Below, one piece after another: positions 8,337 to 16,967 of a stretch of 64,000 nt of DNA (the stretch's first letter is position 1; every line of letters begins with the position of its first letter). The stretch is from the NCBI RefSeq assembly GCF_014237875.1, contig NZ_JACJVJ010000001.1, forward strand, positions 732,501-796,500, given 5' to 3'. This DNA is from Parasphingopyxis marina. Lineage in GTDB: Bacteria > Pseudomonadota > Alphaproteobacteria > Sphingomonadales > Sphingomonadaceae. The notes below the pieces were generated by a model. It was given only the letters and a program-made list of their open reading frames with translations. It searched no databases and was not told the DNA's origin. Both the position numbers and the translations under genes were made by a program.

Positions 8337-11300
8337 CCGTCGCGGCTTAGCAATATCCTCGCCTGCGCGCCGATCTGGGCGAGCATCGCCGCGCTCGATG
8401 CCGGTGCCAGCCGGGCACGTTCGACGAGATCGGTGAACTGGCGGATGCGGGGCTTTTGCATCTGCAGCCAATCCTCGACCGCAGCCAGAGGGTCTTCGGC
8501 CTTGCTATGGGCGAGGAAATCGAGCCGCAGCTGCTCGAAATCGCGGCTGAGCCCGGCGGCGAGCAGCCGTTCCCAGGGATCGGCCGAAGCGAAACGCATC
8601 GCCGCGGCTTTCGCCCAGTCGAGCCCCAGCGCCTCGCCGAGACGGGTATAGGCACGGGTTACCACCAGTTCGCTGACGCCGAGCCGGGCCGCGAGCGCGG
8701 CCGTGCCGACTGCGCCGTCAAGCTCGTAGAGCCGCACGATCCGATCGATCAGGGCGCCATCGACATCGATGTCGGACAGCCGCTCGCGTAGCGCGTCCGA
8801 CTGGCTTTGGGCTTCGTTGCGCAACAACTCGCTGGCCGCGTCGTCGAGCCGCTTGATGCCCGCGCCGATCTCGTCGGCGATGGCACTTGGCATCGTCGTC
8901 GCGTCGCTGTTGCGAATGATGTCGGCGAGATGAAGCCGGAGGCTTGAGCGCGCGGTGCCGAACAGCCGGAACCGCTCGGCTTCCGGTATCGCGGCATGCT
9001 CAATCGCTTCCCACAGGCTCTCCAGCCCGAACAGTGCATCGGCGGCGAAATAGGCATTGGCGATCTGCGCCAGGCTGACGCCCTCTTCTTCAGATAATTC
9101 GAACGGCGCAATTATTCCAATACGGTTAACAACTCTATTGGATATTTTCGTTGAGATAATTTGGCGTTTTAGGCGATGGCTTTCGATCGCTTCGCCGAAG
9201 CGCTCGCGCATCTTTGACGGGAAAGCCTCGCGTAATAGCGGCTCAACAACCGGATCTTCGGGAAGATCGGTACGTTCCACCGCATCCTGCAACGTCAACT
9301 TGGTGTGCGCGAGCAGCACCGAAAGCTCGGGCCGCGTCAGCCCGCGATTATCCTGCGCGCGCCGCAGCAGTTCTTCGTTGGTGTCGAGGCCTTCCACGGC
9401 CCGGTCGATGCGGTCGGCGGCTTCGAGTATCTCGATCGCGCGCACCTGGCTCGGCAGCGCGTCGGGCCCGTCATTTTCGGCGAGCGACAGGGCCAGCGTC
9501 TGAAGGCGGTTATCCTCCAGCACGATCTCCGCGATCTCGTTGGTCATCGATACAAGCAGCTCGTTGCGGTCCTCGAATTCCAGCCGCCCCTCGATCATCT
9601 CGCGGTTCAGCGGGATCTTGATGTTGACCTCGTTATCCGAGCAATCGACGCCCGCGCTGTTGTCGATAAAGTCGGTGTTGAGCCGGCCGCCGCGCATCGC
9701 AAACTCGATCCGCCCGGCTTGGGTCAACCCAAGATTGGCGCCCTCGCCAATGGCTTTCGCGCGGACGTCCCTGCCGTTGACGCGCAGCTTGTCGTTCGCC
9801 GGATCGCCGACTTCGACATGCGCCTCGTGCGAGGCCTTGATATAGGTGCCGATGCCACCGAACCAGAGCAGGTCGATCTCGGCCTTGAGGATCGCGGCGA
9901 TCAGCTGCGAAGGCCGCATCACTTCGTCTTCTACGCCGAGCATCGCGCGGATTTCGGGTGAGAGCGGGATTTCCTTCAGGCTGCGCGGGAAGATGCCGCC
10001 GCCCTTGGAGATCAGCGTCGCATCATAATCCTGCCAGCTCGAACGCGGCAGCTGGAACAACCGGTCCCGCTCCAGCCAGCTTTTCGCCGGATCTGGATCG
10101 GGATCGAGGAAGATGTCGCGATGATCGAACGCCGCGACAAGCTTGATGGCTTTCGACAGCAGCATACCGTTGCCGAACACATCGCCCGACATATCGCCGC
10201 AGCCGCCGACGCGGATCGGGTCGGTCTGGACGTCGATGCCCATTTCGAGGAAATGCCGCTGCACCGAAATCCACGCGCCCTTGGCGGTAATTCCCATCGC
10301 CTTGTGGTCATAGCCATGGCCGCCGCCGCTCGCGAACGCATCGCCGAGCCAGAATTTCTTCTCCAGCGCGATCGCGTTGGCAACATCGGAAAAGCTCGCC
10401 GTGCCCTTGTCGGCCGCGACGACGAAATAGGGATCGTCGTCGTCGCGGATGGTCACGCATTCGGGATGGACGACTTCATTCTCGACGAGATTGTCGGTCA
10501 CCGACAGCAGGGTGCGGATGAACATCCGGTAGCATTCGGTGCCCTCGGCAATCCACGCATCGCGATCTTCGGCGGGGCTGGGCAGGTTCTTGGGATAGAA
10601 GCCGCCTTTCGCGCCGGTCGGTACGATGACCGCGTTCTTCACGAGCTGCGCCTTCATCAGGCCGAGGATTTCTGTGCGGAAATCGTCGCGCCGGTCGGAC
10701 CAGCGCAAACCGCCGCGCGCGACCGGGCCGCCGCGCAAGTGGATTCCCTCGACCCGGGGGGAATAGACCCAGATTTCGCGCCACGGCACGGGGGCGGGAA
10801 GACCCGGTATGCCGCTTGAATCGAGCTTGAACGCCAGCGCCTCGTTGCCGGCCGGGGCAAAGGCGTTGGTGCGCAGACAGGCGGTGACGACGGCGCGGAT
10901 CGCGCGCAGGATCGTATCGTCGTCGATCGCCGCGACCTTGGTGAGGCCGCCGTCGATCCGCCGCTCGATCTCCTCGATCCCGGCCTTGCGATCGCCTTCG
11001 AAGGCGGGATTGTGGAGCGCGTCGAAAAGCGCGACGATTTCACGGCAGATCTCGGGATTGTCGCGCAGCGTTTCGACCACGGTCGCGAGGCCGTATGCCA
11101 AGCCGGTCTGGCGCAGATAGCGGAACCAGGCACGCAGCAATGTCACGTCGCGCGGGTTGAGCCCGACGGCGATGATCAACTGGTTGAACTCGTCATTCTC
11201 CGCCCGGCCTTCGAGCACGGCGGAGATCGCGCCTTCCTTCACGCCGGCGCGCTCGAGCAGGCTGCCTGCCTCGGCGACGCCGTCCACCTCCAGCAGGAAA

Positions 11301-13000
11301 TCATGAATATAGCCAAGCCGGCCGCCGTCGAGCGGCGTCGGAATTTCCTCGAGCACGCGGAAACCGAAATTCTCGAGCGCCGGCACCGCATCCGATAGCG
11401 GGATCGACGCGCCGAGCCGGTAGAGCTTGAGCCGCAGCCGCGCATCGGCATCGCCATCGAGCCGGTAGAGGCGGACGCCGCGCTGTACATCGCTCAAGCC
11501 GCGAAGGCGAAGAATGTCCTTCGCCGCTTCCTCGGCGCCATATTCGGCGCGATAGCCGTTGGGAAAAGCATTGGCATAGGTCAGCGCCAGCCGTGCCGCG
11601 CGGGCCGAAGGCAGGCGTTCGCCGAGTTCGGCCTCGACACCGGGCGCCCAGCCCCGCACCATCTGCTCTATCTCGCGGTCGAGCGCTGCATCGTCGACCT
11701 GCGGGGAGTTTTCGGTGATATCGAGCGTGTATCGGATGAAGGCGAGATCGCCGTCGCCTAGCTCGATCGCCCAATTGGAGACCATCGCCTCCGCTGCGGC
11801 TTCCAGTCGTTCGGCGATCCGCGTCCGCCGCGCCGTCGACAGCTCCTCGCGCGGCATCCACACAAAGGCGAAGAGATGCCGGTGCAGCGGGCCCTTGACG
11901 AGCAGCAGCTTGGGCCGCGGGCGGTCGGCAAGCGACATGGCGGTCAGGGCGGCGCGTTTCATCGCTTCGGAATCGAATGCGATCAGGATGTCGTGAGGCA
12001 AGCGGGAAAGCGCATGTTCGAGCGCCTTGCCGGCATGGCTTTCCGGGTCGAAGCCGAGCTCCTGTTCCAGCATGGCGAGGCGCTGGCGCAGGACGGGCAC
12101 ATCGCGCGCCGTCGCGTTTAGGGCGGTGCTTGTCCAAAGCCCGGCATGGATCGAAAGCGCGACGATCTTGCCCTTTTCGCGCACCGGAACGATCACGAGA
12201 TCGAGCGGAACGCGGCGGTGGACGGTCGCGATCCGGTCCGCCTTGGTGAGCAGCGGTTCGCTACCTCCTCGATCGAAATGGTCGAACGCGGCTTTGCGGG
12301 TCGATTCGCTCCAGCAGGTCGGGCCCGGCGTGTTGAAAATGCCATGCCCCTCGGTGCGTTCGCCCACCCGATCTTCGACATAATGGCCGATCTGGGTGAA
12401 GTGATTGCCGGCGAACCAGTCCAGCAGCGCCCGGCCTTCCTCGTCTTCCAGGGTTTCGGCATCGGCGGCGAGCCGCGCGCGCAGGTCCGGCCAATCGCGC
12501 ACCGCAGCGCACACGTCGCTCAGCACGCGGTGGACGTCGGAAAGCAGTTCGTGCCGGGTGCGGGCATCGGCGCGATCGGTTTCGAGATAGACGAAGGATT
12601 CGCGTATCGCGTCGCTGTCTGCCGATCCGAACTCGGAGATACGGCAACCCTCGTCGCGCAGGACCGGTACGATCGGGTGCAGCAGGCGCAGCACGGTAAG
12701 CCCGTGGGCTCCGACGGCGCCGGTTATGGAATCGACGATGAAGGGCATATCGTCATTGACGACGGCGAGGCGCATGAAGCGCCGGCCATTTTCGTCGGTG
12801 ACCGATTCCAGGGCGATCGCCGGGGTTCCCGGTTGCCGCTTTTCGGCGGCGCAGGCGACGAAGCGTGCGGCTTCGCGACGTTCGGAATCGCTAAAATCGT
12901 CGGTTTCGCCGGGCAAGGCGCCCTTGATAAGGGCTTCGGCGATTGCCGGGGCAAGCATATCGGCCTGCGCGCGCGGCGAGTCGGTGGGGAGGTCGTTCAT
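8333..13000 (-). CDS. gdhB: NAD-specific glutamate dehydrogenase, large type
   Basis: A 1555-residue NAD-dependent glutamate dehydrogenase of the L-GDH (about 180 kDa) class, which deaminates glutamate to 2-oxoglutarate for catabolism. N-terminal ACT-like regulatory regions occupy roughly the first 700 residues. The catalytic domain is unmistakable: GGLRWSDRRDDFRTEILGLM, VPTGAKGGFYPK with the catalytic lysine, VGGCGDMSGDVFGNGML, FLDPDPDPAKSW and GEGANLGLTQAGRIEFA. A helical C-terminal domain follows. ATG at 13000 gives the expected length. The gene is alone or cotranscribed with the PAS protein 103 bp upstream. About 100 bp near 9090-9190 is strikingly AT-rich and uses rare codons within an otherwise uniformly GC-rich gene. 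Confidence 0.96.
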   Translation of the reverse strand: MNDLPTDSPRAQADMLAPAIAEALIKGALPGETDDFSDSERREAARFVACAAEKRQPGTPAIALESVTDENGRRFMRLAVVNDDMPFIVDSITGAVGAHGLTVLRLLHPIVPVLRDEGCRISEFGSADSDAIRESFVYLETDRADARTRHELLSDVHRVLSDVCAAVRDWPDLRARLAADAETLEDEEGRALLDWFAGNHFTQIGHYVEDRVGERTEGHGIFNTPGPTCWSESTRKAAFDHFDRGGSEPLLTKADRIATVHRRVPLDLVIVPVREKGKIVALSIHAGLWTSTALNATARDVPVLRQRLAMLEQELGFDPESHAGKALEHALSRLPHDILIAFDSEAMKRAALTAMSLADRPRPKLLLVKGPLHRHLFAFVWMPREELSTARRTRIAERLEAAAEAMVSNWAIELGDGDLAFIRYTLDITENSPQVDDAALDREIEQMVRGWAPGVEAELGERLPSARAARLALTYANAFPNGYRAEYGAEEAAKDILRLRGLSDVQRGVRLYRLDGDADARLRLKLYRLGASIPLSDAVPALENFGFRVLEEIPTPLDGGRLGYIHDFLLEVDGVAEAGSLLERAGVKEGAISAVLEGRAENDEFNQLIIAVGLNPRDVTLLRAWFRYLRQTGLAYGLATVVETLRDNPEICREIVALFDALHNPAFEGDRKAGIEEIERRIDGGLTKVAAIDDDTILRAIRAVVTACLRTNAFAPAGNEALAFKLDSSGIPGLPAPVPWREIWVYSPRVEGIHLRGGPVARGGLRWSDRRDDFRTEILGLMKAQLVKNAVIVPTGAKGGFYPKNLPSPAEDRDAWIAEGTECYRMFIRTLLSVTDNLVENEVVHPECVTIRDDDDPYFVVAADKGTASFSDVANAIALEKKFWLGDAFASGGGHGYDHKAMGITAKGAWISVQRHFLEMGIDVQTDPIRVGGCGDMSGDVFGNGMLLSKAIKLVAAFDHRDIFLDPDPDPAKSWLERDRLFQLPRSSWQDYDATLISKGGGIFPRSLKEIPLSPEIRAMLGVEDEVMRPSQLIAAILKAEIDLLWFGGIGTYIKASHEAHVEVGDPANDKLRVNGRDVRAKAIGEGANLGLTQAGRIEFAMRGGRLNTDFIDNSAGVDCSDNEVNIKIPLNREMIEGRLEFEDRNELLVSMTNEIAEIVLEDNRLQTLALSLAENDGPDALPSQVRAIEILEAADRIDRAVEGLDTNEELLRRAQDNRGLTRPELSVLLAHTKLTLQDAVERTDLPEDPVVEPLLREAFPSKMRERFGEAIESHRLKRQIISTKISNRVVNRIGIIAPFELSEEEGVSLAQIANAYFAADALFGLESLWEAIEHAAIPEAERFRLFGTARSSLRLHLADIIRNSDATTMPSAIADEIGAGIKRLDDAASELLRNEAQSQSDALRERLSDIDVDGALIDRIVRLYELDGAVGTAALAARLGVSELVVTRAYTRLGEALGLDWAKAAAMRFASADPWERLLAAGLSRDFEQLRLDFLAHSKAEDPLAAVEDWLQMQKPRIRQFTDLVERARLAPASSAAMLAQIGAQARILLSRDG

Positions 13001-13103
13001 GGGGCGGTGCTATGCTCCCGCCGGATGGGCTTCTCAACCCTTGTATCGCATAGCAATCAGCCGCGCAGAGCCCGTCCCGGCACGCATCTTTCGATAGGGA
13101 GAG

Positions 13104-14435
13104 TTAGCGCGCGAACTTGCGAACGGCGCGGTCTGCGAGCGTTTTGTCGTGCGGCACCTCGCCGAGGATCGCGAGCCGGCCATCGGGCAGGCGCCGGGCC
13201 ATCAGCAGCGCGAATTCCTCGCCCGTGTCCGATCCTTCGAATTCGGCAAAGTCGACCGCTTCCAGTTCGCGCAGCGCGGCATAACGCTGCTCCAGCGTAT
13301 CGGCCTTGCCTTCCGGACGGCGGAGTTCGCGTTCGGCGGCGACGACCGCCTTGAGGCCGCCTTTCTGCTGCGAAAGATAGTCCCCGAAGGTTCCGCGGGC
13401 GATGTTTTCGCGCTTGGCATGGCCGAGCGCGGTTGCGAATTCGGTAAGCCGGGTCTTGTCGTAATCGGTGCCGAAGACCAGCTTGACGACCGGCGTCATC
13501 GGCGCGCGATCCTGCTGCGTGATACCGGCCTCTTCCAGAATCTCCTGGTAGTCTTTCGGCGATTCTTCCGCGGAAAGCGCGAAATCATAGGCGCGGCCGA
13601 GAGCATCATAGAGCGCCGCGCGGCTGCGCTGGTCGGCCGATTTCGCCTGTTCGGCGCTTTCGCGTGCGACGACGAGATAGTCGGCAAGGTTTTCCGGTGT
13701 CGCCAGCGTGTCTTCAATGGCGGGAACGGGGTCGCGTTCGCCGGAACCGTCATTCGCTTCGACCTCAGTCTCATGCCCGGCTTCTGCGGCAAACTCGCCA
13801 TCGGTAAATTCATGGGGGCCATCTTCCCAGATCGGGGAGGGTGGCAACGCCTGCTGCTTCTGGCCTTCGATCGACCGGGCGAATTCCGCCTGGAGCTGGC
13901 TCTCGACATCGCCGCCGGCTACTTCCTTCCAGCTGATGACGCCGTAGATGAAGTCGATCGTATCGTCGTCGGACGAGAAGGGCATCAGGATACCGCGATA
14001 CATGGTGTTGGCGCCGCGGGCATTCTTGAACTCCGCCTCGAAGCCGATGGGTGCCTGATTGGCGATGATCTGCATATAATGGTCGGTCAGCCGGGACAGC
14101 AGCGAGCGCGACGGGACTTCGGAAACGGTCCTAATGGTATCCGCGACATCGCACTCTTCGCGAAGTTCCGGTCCAAGCCATGCGATGACGGGGTTGTCGA
14201 CGCCGCGCGAGAAATCGAGCAATACGCTGTTCGGGTCGAAATCGCCGAGACCACCCGGATCGAGGTCGTCGATCGAGGGATAGGCTCGGTCGCGCAGCAG
14301 CGAGGCCCAGTAATTATAGGCTCGAACATGCATTCGCCGTTCATCGGTGCCGATTCCCGGCGGCCGTTCGATGCCCGCATCGTCATCCGCCGCAACGGCG
14401 GCTTCCTCCGGCTCGTAAGACTGGGGTTTGTCCAT
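13104..14435 (-). CDS. PAS domain-containing protein of unknown function
   Basis: A 443-residue soluble, acidic protein without a signal peptide or membrane segment. The N-terminal part (RRMHVRAYNYWASLLRDRAYPSI, then VLLDFSRGVDNPVIAWLG and IGFEAEFKNARG) resembles the PAS-like sensor domain found in sphingomonad hypothetical proteins. The C-terminal half is helical and charged and matches no domain I recognise. No kinase, cyclase or DNA-binding output domain is seen. It is 103 bp upstream of the glutamate dehydrogenase gene on the same strand, which may link it to that gene's expression, but this is inference. Confidence 0.65.
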   Translation of the reverse strand: MDKPQSYEPEEAAVAADDDAGIERPPGIGTDERRMHVRAYNYWASLLRDRAYPSIDDLDPGGLGDFDPNSVLLDFSRGVDNPVIAWLGPELREECDVADTIRTVSEVPSRSLLSRLTDHYMQIIANQAPIGFEAEFKNARGANTMYRGILMPFSSDDDTIDFIYGVISWKEVAGGDVESQLQAEFARSIEGQKQQALPPSPIWEDGPHEFTDGEFAAEAGHETEVEANDGSGERDPVPAIEDTLATPENLADYLVVARESAEQAKSADQRSRAALYDALGRAYDFALSAEESPKDYQEILEEAGITQQDRAPMTPVVKLVFGTDYDKTRLTEFATALGHAKRENIARGTFGDYLSQQKGGLKAVVAAERELRRPEGKADTLEQRYAALRELEAVDFAEFEGSDTGEEFALLMARRLPDGRLAILGEVPHDKTLADRAVRKFAR

Positions 14436-14624
14436 GAAATCAAAGGCCCGTGTAACAATGGTTTACACAAGCCTTATGCACCGTGATGGTTGACGTATCG
14501 TAAAGAGAGGCGTTTCGGCTGAGCGCCGGCCCAGCGCCAACATCCGGCTTGTTTTGCGTGAAACTGCTTGGTAAGGCCCGGCGCCCGCGCAACGGTCCAT
14601 GCATTGGCCAACGCAATGGGACGT

Positions 14625-14700
14625 GCCGCTTTAGCTCAGCTGGTAGAGCATCGCATTCGTAATGCGGGGGTCAGGTGTTCGAGTCACCTAAGCGGCACCA
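14625..14700 (+). tRNA. tRNA-Thr (anticodon CGU)
   Basis: The cloverleaf can be drawn by eye. Acceptor stem GCCGCTT pairs with AAGCGGC. The D arm contains AGCTCAGCTGGTAGAGC. The anticodon loop TTCGTAA carries CGT at 14658-14660 on a TCGCA/TGCGG stem. The T arm contains GTTCGAGTC, and CCA is encoded at the 3' end. It reads threonine ACG codons. Confidence 0.96.
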
Positions 14701-15101
14701 CGCAGTTTACCATTGTTTTACAATGGCTTAGATTGCAGAGACCTGGCCAATTTCGTGCCGTGAATTCGGCAGGTTACGCTAATCAGCTCATACAATACGG
14801 TGCCAAGAGACCATTGTGGCAGGGCAAAACCGGCGAATTTCGGCCGAGTGTCTCTGCCCCCCGAAAACAGTGGCACCAGTTGCAGATGTATGATTCGGCT
14901 GGAGATTGGGGATTTGCGGCTCGGGAAAGTGTCCGAGTGTCTCGCACACTTTGTACCTTTGCTTCCTATCCCGCTGAGTTCAAGCGCCCAATTATGGCAG
15001 ACGTCCGCTCTTGGGCCGCAAGCGGACGGTCTCCTTTTTGGCTCGGGACACCTGAAGCGGACTTTCGGTAAGCGACCCATATGCGGAAGTTCGTGGCTTG
15101 C
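14701..15101. other. Intergenic region with degenerate inverted repeat, no gene seen
   Basis: About 400 bp after tRNA-Thr contain no convincing gene; open frames here cross the tRNA or lack family features. At 15003-15027 GTCCGCT and AGCGGAC form a hairpin, and a further GCGGACTTTCGG follows at about 15056. These match the GTCCGCTTT...AAGCGGAC family of degenerate repeats found in several other gaps of this window. The segment marks the edge of the accessory region. Confidence 0.5.
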
Positions 15102-15821
15102 TTAGTCCTCGATCCCGAAAAACCGTAGTGTTTGGCCCAAGGTGTTAAATGCCCCATGCGCCAGGATTAGGGGTAGGATGTTTCGTCTTCCGAACCATAG
15201 GTAGAGTACACCGAAAGCGAAACCACCCGCGCCCGTCACAAGGGCGCCATGCCAGCCTTGATAATAGGCATGACGATATCCGAAAAAAGCGGATGATAGA
15301 AACAAAGCCAGGATATCCGCGCTGTGGCGGCCGCCTATGGCTTCGCTCGTGTGGTTGATTATGAAAGCCCGAAACAAGAGCTCTTCGAAGAATGAGCCAT
15401 GCGTCCAAACGACCAGCATGATTAGCAGATATGCTGCCAGATTGTCCTCGATATGGGAAAAGCGGTCGCTGGTGCCGATGTCTTCAAAAAAGTGGTCTGC
15501 CACCGGGACCATAAGCTGAGTACAGGCCAGGAAGAATGCCATCGTGAGCAGGGTTAACCCCAGTGTCTTCAGCCAGTTTTCAGGCCAGCGCAGACCCAAA
15601 TCGCGCCACCCCATTCCCCTGCGCCTCAACAGCAGGGTAGCAAAGATCATAGCGCTCAAAGTGGAGGCAGGACCTGCATAGAGCTGCGTGATCGGGAGCA
15701 GCAATTGCTTCACGAGCACAAGCGTCGTGACGACAAGAAGCAAATCCCGCATCGCGGTCCAACGCCCCGTCTGCTGAGGCAGTTCGATAGGCACGTCGGC
15801 GTCATCAAATCCTTGCGGCAT
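15102..15821 (-). CDS. CPBP-family intramembrane glutamic protease (CAAX/Abi)
   Basis: A 239-residue polytopic membrane protein of the CPBP (PF02517) family, which includes CAAX prenyl proteases and bacteriocin self-immunity proteins. The three family motifs are present: EELLFRAF (EExxxR), FGYRHAYYQGW (with a histidine in the second motif) and LAHGAFNTLG (HxxxN). There are about six hydrophobic segments. The bacterial role and substrate are not predictable. It is the last gene of the minus-strand run that follows tRNA-Thr and is separated from pirin by 76 bp. Confidence 0.9.
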   Translation of the reverse strand: MPQGFDDADVPIELPQQTGRWTAMRDLLLVVTTLVLVKQLLLPITQLYAGPASTLSAMIFATLLLRRRGMGWRDLGLRWPENWLKTLGLTLLTMAFFLACTQLMVPVADHFFEDIGTSDRFSHIEDNLAAYLLIMLVVWTHGSFFEELLFRAFIINHTSEAIGGRHSADILALFLSSAFFGYRHAYYQGWHGALVTGAGGFAFGVLYLWFGRRNILPLILAHGAFNTLGQTLRFFGIED

Positions 15822-15897
15822 AGCGATGCTGCTCCGATCTTGGTGTCATTGATTGGCAAGGCTGATGAGGATGCGAAAGGCATCGCTCATGAAACGC

Positions 15898-16842
15898 TTA
15901 TTCTCTTGACTGCTCGTCTGTCAGAGTGCCGAGCAGTCCGGCCCGATAGTCCGCTTCGACTTGGTCAAGCTCGGTCTTGGTGCTCATCACAAAGGGCCCG
16001 CGCTGAACGAAGTCTTCGCCGATCGGTTCGCTCGTCACAAGCGCTGCTTGGCTCGCGACATCGGTACGAAGGGCAAGGGCGAACGGCTCCCGTCGCGCCT
16101 CGATCGCCAGGGCTTGTCCTGCGGCAACCTCTCGCACGCCCTCACCATGGTCCACTTCGATCGTTCCGCTGATGCAGACAAGCAAGGCTGCGTGACCAGA
16201 AGGCACTTCGTGGGCGAACTGTCCGTGCGCATCGAGTCTGGCATCCAGAATAGTCATCGGCAGTGCAGGAGGGCGAGCGCCGGAAAGTCCGTTGCTATCC
16301 CCCAGAACCACCCTGACGCTAGCGCCGGCGCGCTCGAATATGGGCATATCGGCGGCCTTCACATGAAGCGATTGCGGCGCGTCTTGCTTCATCCCGGCAG
16401 GCAGATTGACGAACAGCTGAAGACCATGGGCACGTGAGCTGAGCGTAGGTTTTTCATCGTGAACCGCTCCGCGTCCTGCCTTCAGCCAATAGAGATCCCC
16501 GGGTTTCAGATCGATGTCATTGCCAAGAGAGTCGCGGTTGTTGAAGGTCCCCTGGCTGTCCTCGAACAGCACGGTCACCGCTGAAATGCCTGCGTGCGGG
16601 TGCGCGCCGAACGTTGGCCCGGCCATGATGTAATGATCGATCATGACAAGCGGGTCCATCGCTCCAGCGAACATGGCGTGCTTGAAACTCAGCGCTTCGA
16701 AGCCCGTCCCGATTGAAATTGGCTTTCCCGGAACGGCGCCGAAGCTGCGCTGCTCACCGGATTGGCCGGCGGCGAATGGTTTTTCGATTGTTTTCGCTTC
16801 TCGCGTCAGGGTTTCTTGCGCCAGAGTTTCTTTGGGGGGCAT
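15898..16842 (-). CDS. Pirin family protein (bicupin)
   Basis: A 314-residue pirin-like double-cupin protein. Metal-ligand motifs are visible: FGAHPHAGISAVTVLFE in the N-terminal cupin with the His pair, and DLYWLKAGRGAVHDEKP downstream. The C-terminal cupin includes HAALLVCISGTIEVD. Some bacterial pirins have quercetinase activity and others modulate metabolic enzymes; which applies here is unknown. The start at 16842 has AGGAGA about 8 bp upstream, whereas the open frame continues to 17004 without a ribosome site. A 37-bp imperfect palindrome at 16913-16949 lies just upstream and may control it. Confidence 0.9.
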   Translation of the reverse strand: MPPKETLAQETLTREAKTIEKPFAAGQSGEQRSFGAVPGKPISIGTGFEALSFKHAMFAGAMDPLVMIDHYIMAGPTFGAHPHAGISAVTVLFEDSQGTFNNRDSLGNDIDLKPGDLYWLKAGRGAVHDEKPTLSSRAHGLQLFVNLPAGMKQDAPQSLHVKAADMPIFERAGASVRVVLGDSNGLSGARPPALPMTILDARLDAHGQFAHEVPSGHAALLVCISGTIEVDHGEGVREVAAGQALAIEARREPFALALRTDVASQAALVTSEPIGEDFVQRGPFVMSTKTELDQVEADYRAGLLGTLTDEQSRE

Positions 16843-16912
16843 TTGCCAATCTCCTGGGGATTTCACGAGCCGAGAAATAGCCTGCCACGCGCTGGGGCTC
16901 TTGCCTGATACC

Positions 16913-16949
16913 GCCATGGTTTTGGCGAATTGCGCCAAACGACCATGGC
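16913..16949. promoter_or_regulatory. 37-bp imperfect palindrome upstream of pirin
   Basis: Nested dyad: outer arms GCCATGGT/ACCATGGC and inner arms TTTGGCG/CGCCAAA around a 5-bp centre. It lies between the stop of the serine hydrolase gene and the start of pirin, about 70 bp before the pirin ATG. No T-run follows, so an operator is more likely than a terminator. The cognate regulator is unknown. Confidence 0.55.
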
Positions 16950-16967
16950 AGTGCGCAGTTGCCTTGT

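Noticed and set aside
13149-14486. 445-residue plus-strand open frame opposite the PAS protein
   Set aside because: No credible domains or ribosome site; the minus-strand PAS protein has the better pattern.
14568-15071. 167-residue open frame running through tRNA-Thr
   Set aside because: It reads through a tRNA gene and the following repeat-bearing gap, and has no recognisable domain.
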